Below are positions 4,892 through 5,353 of a DNA stretch of 5,353 nt, piece by piece. Origin of the DNA: JABFSM01 sp052389555 (GTDB taxonomy: Bacteria > Gemmatimonadota > Gemmatimonadetes > Gemmatimonadales > GWC2-71-9); NCBI GenBank assembly GCA_052389555.1, contig JBQTHV010000063.1:1-5353 (forward strand), written 5' to 3'. The position numbers and the translations under genes are program-made. Positions within the stretch are counted from its first letter, which is position 1, and every line of letters starts with the position of its first letter. The notes beneath the pieces were generated by a model that did no database searches, was not told where the DNA came from, and was given only the letters and a program-made list of their open reading frames with translations.

Positions 4892-5353
4892 GTGACCGAT
4901 CGAGTGGCGGTGATCTCCTGCGATACCGATTGGGTGGAAGAGCAAACCATGCGAGAGGCTCACGAGTTGCTCGTCGGGCTCGGCAAGCCGATCACCTATT
5001 TCCTGACCCAGCGCTACGGCTTCCAGGACGAGCCCGGGGCGGTGCCCCTGGAATTCGCCCCCCATCCGAATCTCGAGGGGCGCGCGTTGGAACCGGCCGT
5101 GGAGGCGAGCATGGCCGTTACTCCAGGCGCAGTATCCTTCCGGGCTCACTCGTTGCAGTACTCGTCACGGCTGCGCCCCATACTCCGGAAGCACGGCATC
5201 CGGTTCAGCAGCTCCGCGATGATGTACCTCCAGCCGGGCATCCGAGCCTATCCGCTCGGCCATGAGCTTACCGAGGTCCCTCTCTTCTGGATGGATGCCT
5301 TTCACCTCGAGTACTGCGAGTTAGGCAGGCAATCGGCACTGGAGCTTCCGGCG
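4892..5353 (+). CDS. WbmS-like polysaccharide deacetylase (3' truncated by window)
   Basis: The frame is open for 154 codons to the window edge, without a stop. It resembles the NodB/CE4 fold deacetylases of the WbmS type, which act on N-acetyl or related groups of surface polysaccharide precursors. Visible motifs, in CE4 order: VISCDTDW (7-14) for the catalytic and metal Asp pair, APHPN (56-60) with a metal His, FRAHS (83-87) and VPLFWMD (129-135). The KPITYFLTQRYG segment at 32-43 matches the strand after the first helix. There is no signal peptide, so a cytoplasmic role is likely. The GTG at 4892 directly follows the xerC TAA. A GTG at 4904 is an alternative, while the ATG at codon 20 would remove the catalytic Asp motif. 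There is no clear SD; coupling to xerC is likely. Family call is good; substrate unknown. Confidence 0.8.
   Translation, partial: MTDRVAVISCDTDWVEEQTMREAHELLVGLGKPITYFLTQRYGFQDEPGAVPLEFAPHPNLEGRALEPAVEASMAVTPGAVSFRAHSLQYSSRLRPILRKHGIRFSSSAMMYLQPGIRAYPLGHELTEVPLFWMDAFHLEYCELGRQSALELPA

Noticed and set aside
4436..5149. 237-codon antisense frame across xerC and the deacetylase
   Set aside because: It spans two well-supported plus-strand genes and has no recognisable motif.
4930..5265. 111-codon plus-strand frame near the right end
   Set aside because: It is out of frame with the frame starting at 4892, which shows the ordered CE4-type motifs and stays open to the window edge.

Overview
The window is high-GC bacterial DNA with tightly packed genes. 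It looks like part of a Gemmatimonadota-type chromosome, probably from an environmental genome. That assignment is an inference. It rests on the M23 lipoprotein architecture, a winged-helix gene abutting a small membrane protein, strong G/C third-position codon bias, and a trmFO-xerC pair of the kind found in many non-enterobacterial phyla. No rRNA, tRNA, CRISPR array, insertion sequence or phage gene is visible.

Layout from left to right. (1) Positions 1-440, minus strand: a small winged-helix-like protein whose TGA directly abuts the ATG of a second gene that leaves the window. A plausible sigma70-type promoter and a 13-bp palindrome lie just upstream. (2) Positions 441-665: the divergent intergenic region, with an octamer repeat (consensus GGCMGGAC) present as four direct and two inverted units. 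(3) Positions 666-2021, plus strand: a predicted lipoprotein M23 (LytM/NlpD-type) peptidase with an N-terminal beta-rich domain and two SH3-like repeats. (4) Positions 1978-2118: nine heptamers (GAGAGGT type) facing nine inverted copies across a 15-nt spacer. The array supplies the last codons and stop of the peptidase and fills the gap to the convergent gene. (5) Positions 2124-2552, minus strand: a secreted DUF4440/SnoaL-like protein. (6) Positions 2553-2651: a divergent promoter region holding a second mirrored heptamer element (GCTATTC). (7) Positions 2652-5353, plus strand: a tight operon of trmFO (tRNA m5U54 methylation), xerC (tyrosine recombinase) and a WbmS-like polysaccharide deacetylase cut by the window end. 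Gene junctions are ATGA for trmFO/xerC and TAA-GTG for xerC/deacetylase.

The conserved genes are ordinary housekeeping or envelope functions, with clear catalytic residues. The unusual part is what lies between them. Three short-unit repeats (one octamer, two unrelated heptamers) sit at gene borders. Three of the four sites have the same mirror-image layout, and two sites run into coding sequence: the C-terminus of the M23 protein and the N-terminus of XerC. A perfect 7-bp hairpin with a GCGA tetraloop also abuts the xerC ATG, which suggests translation coupled to trmFO.
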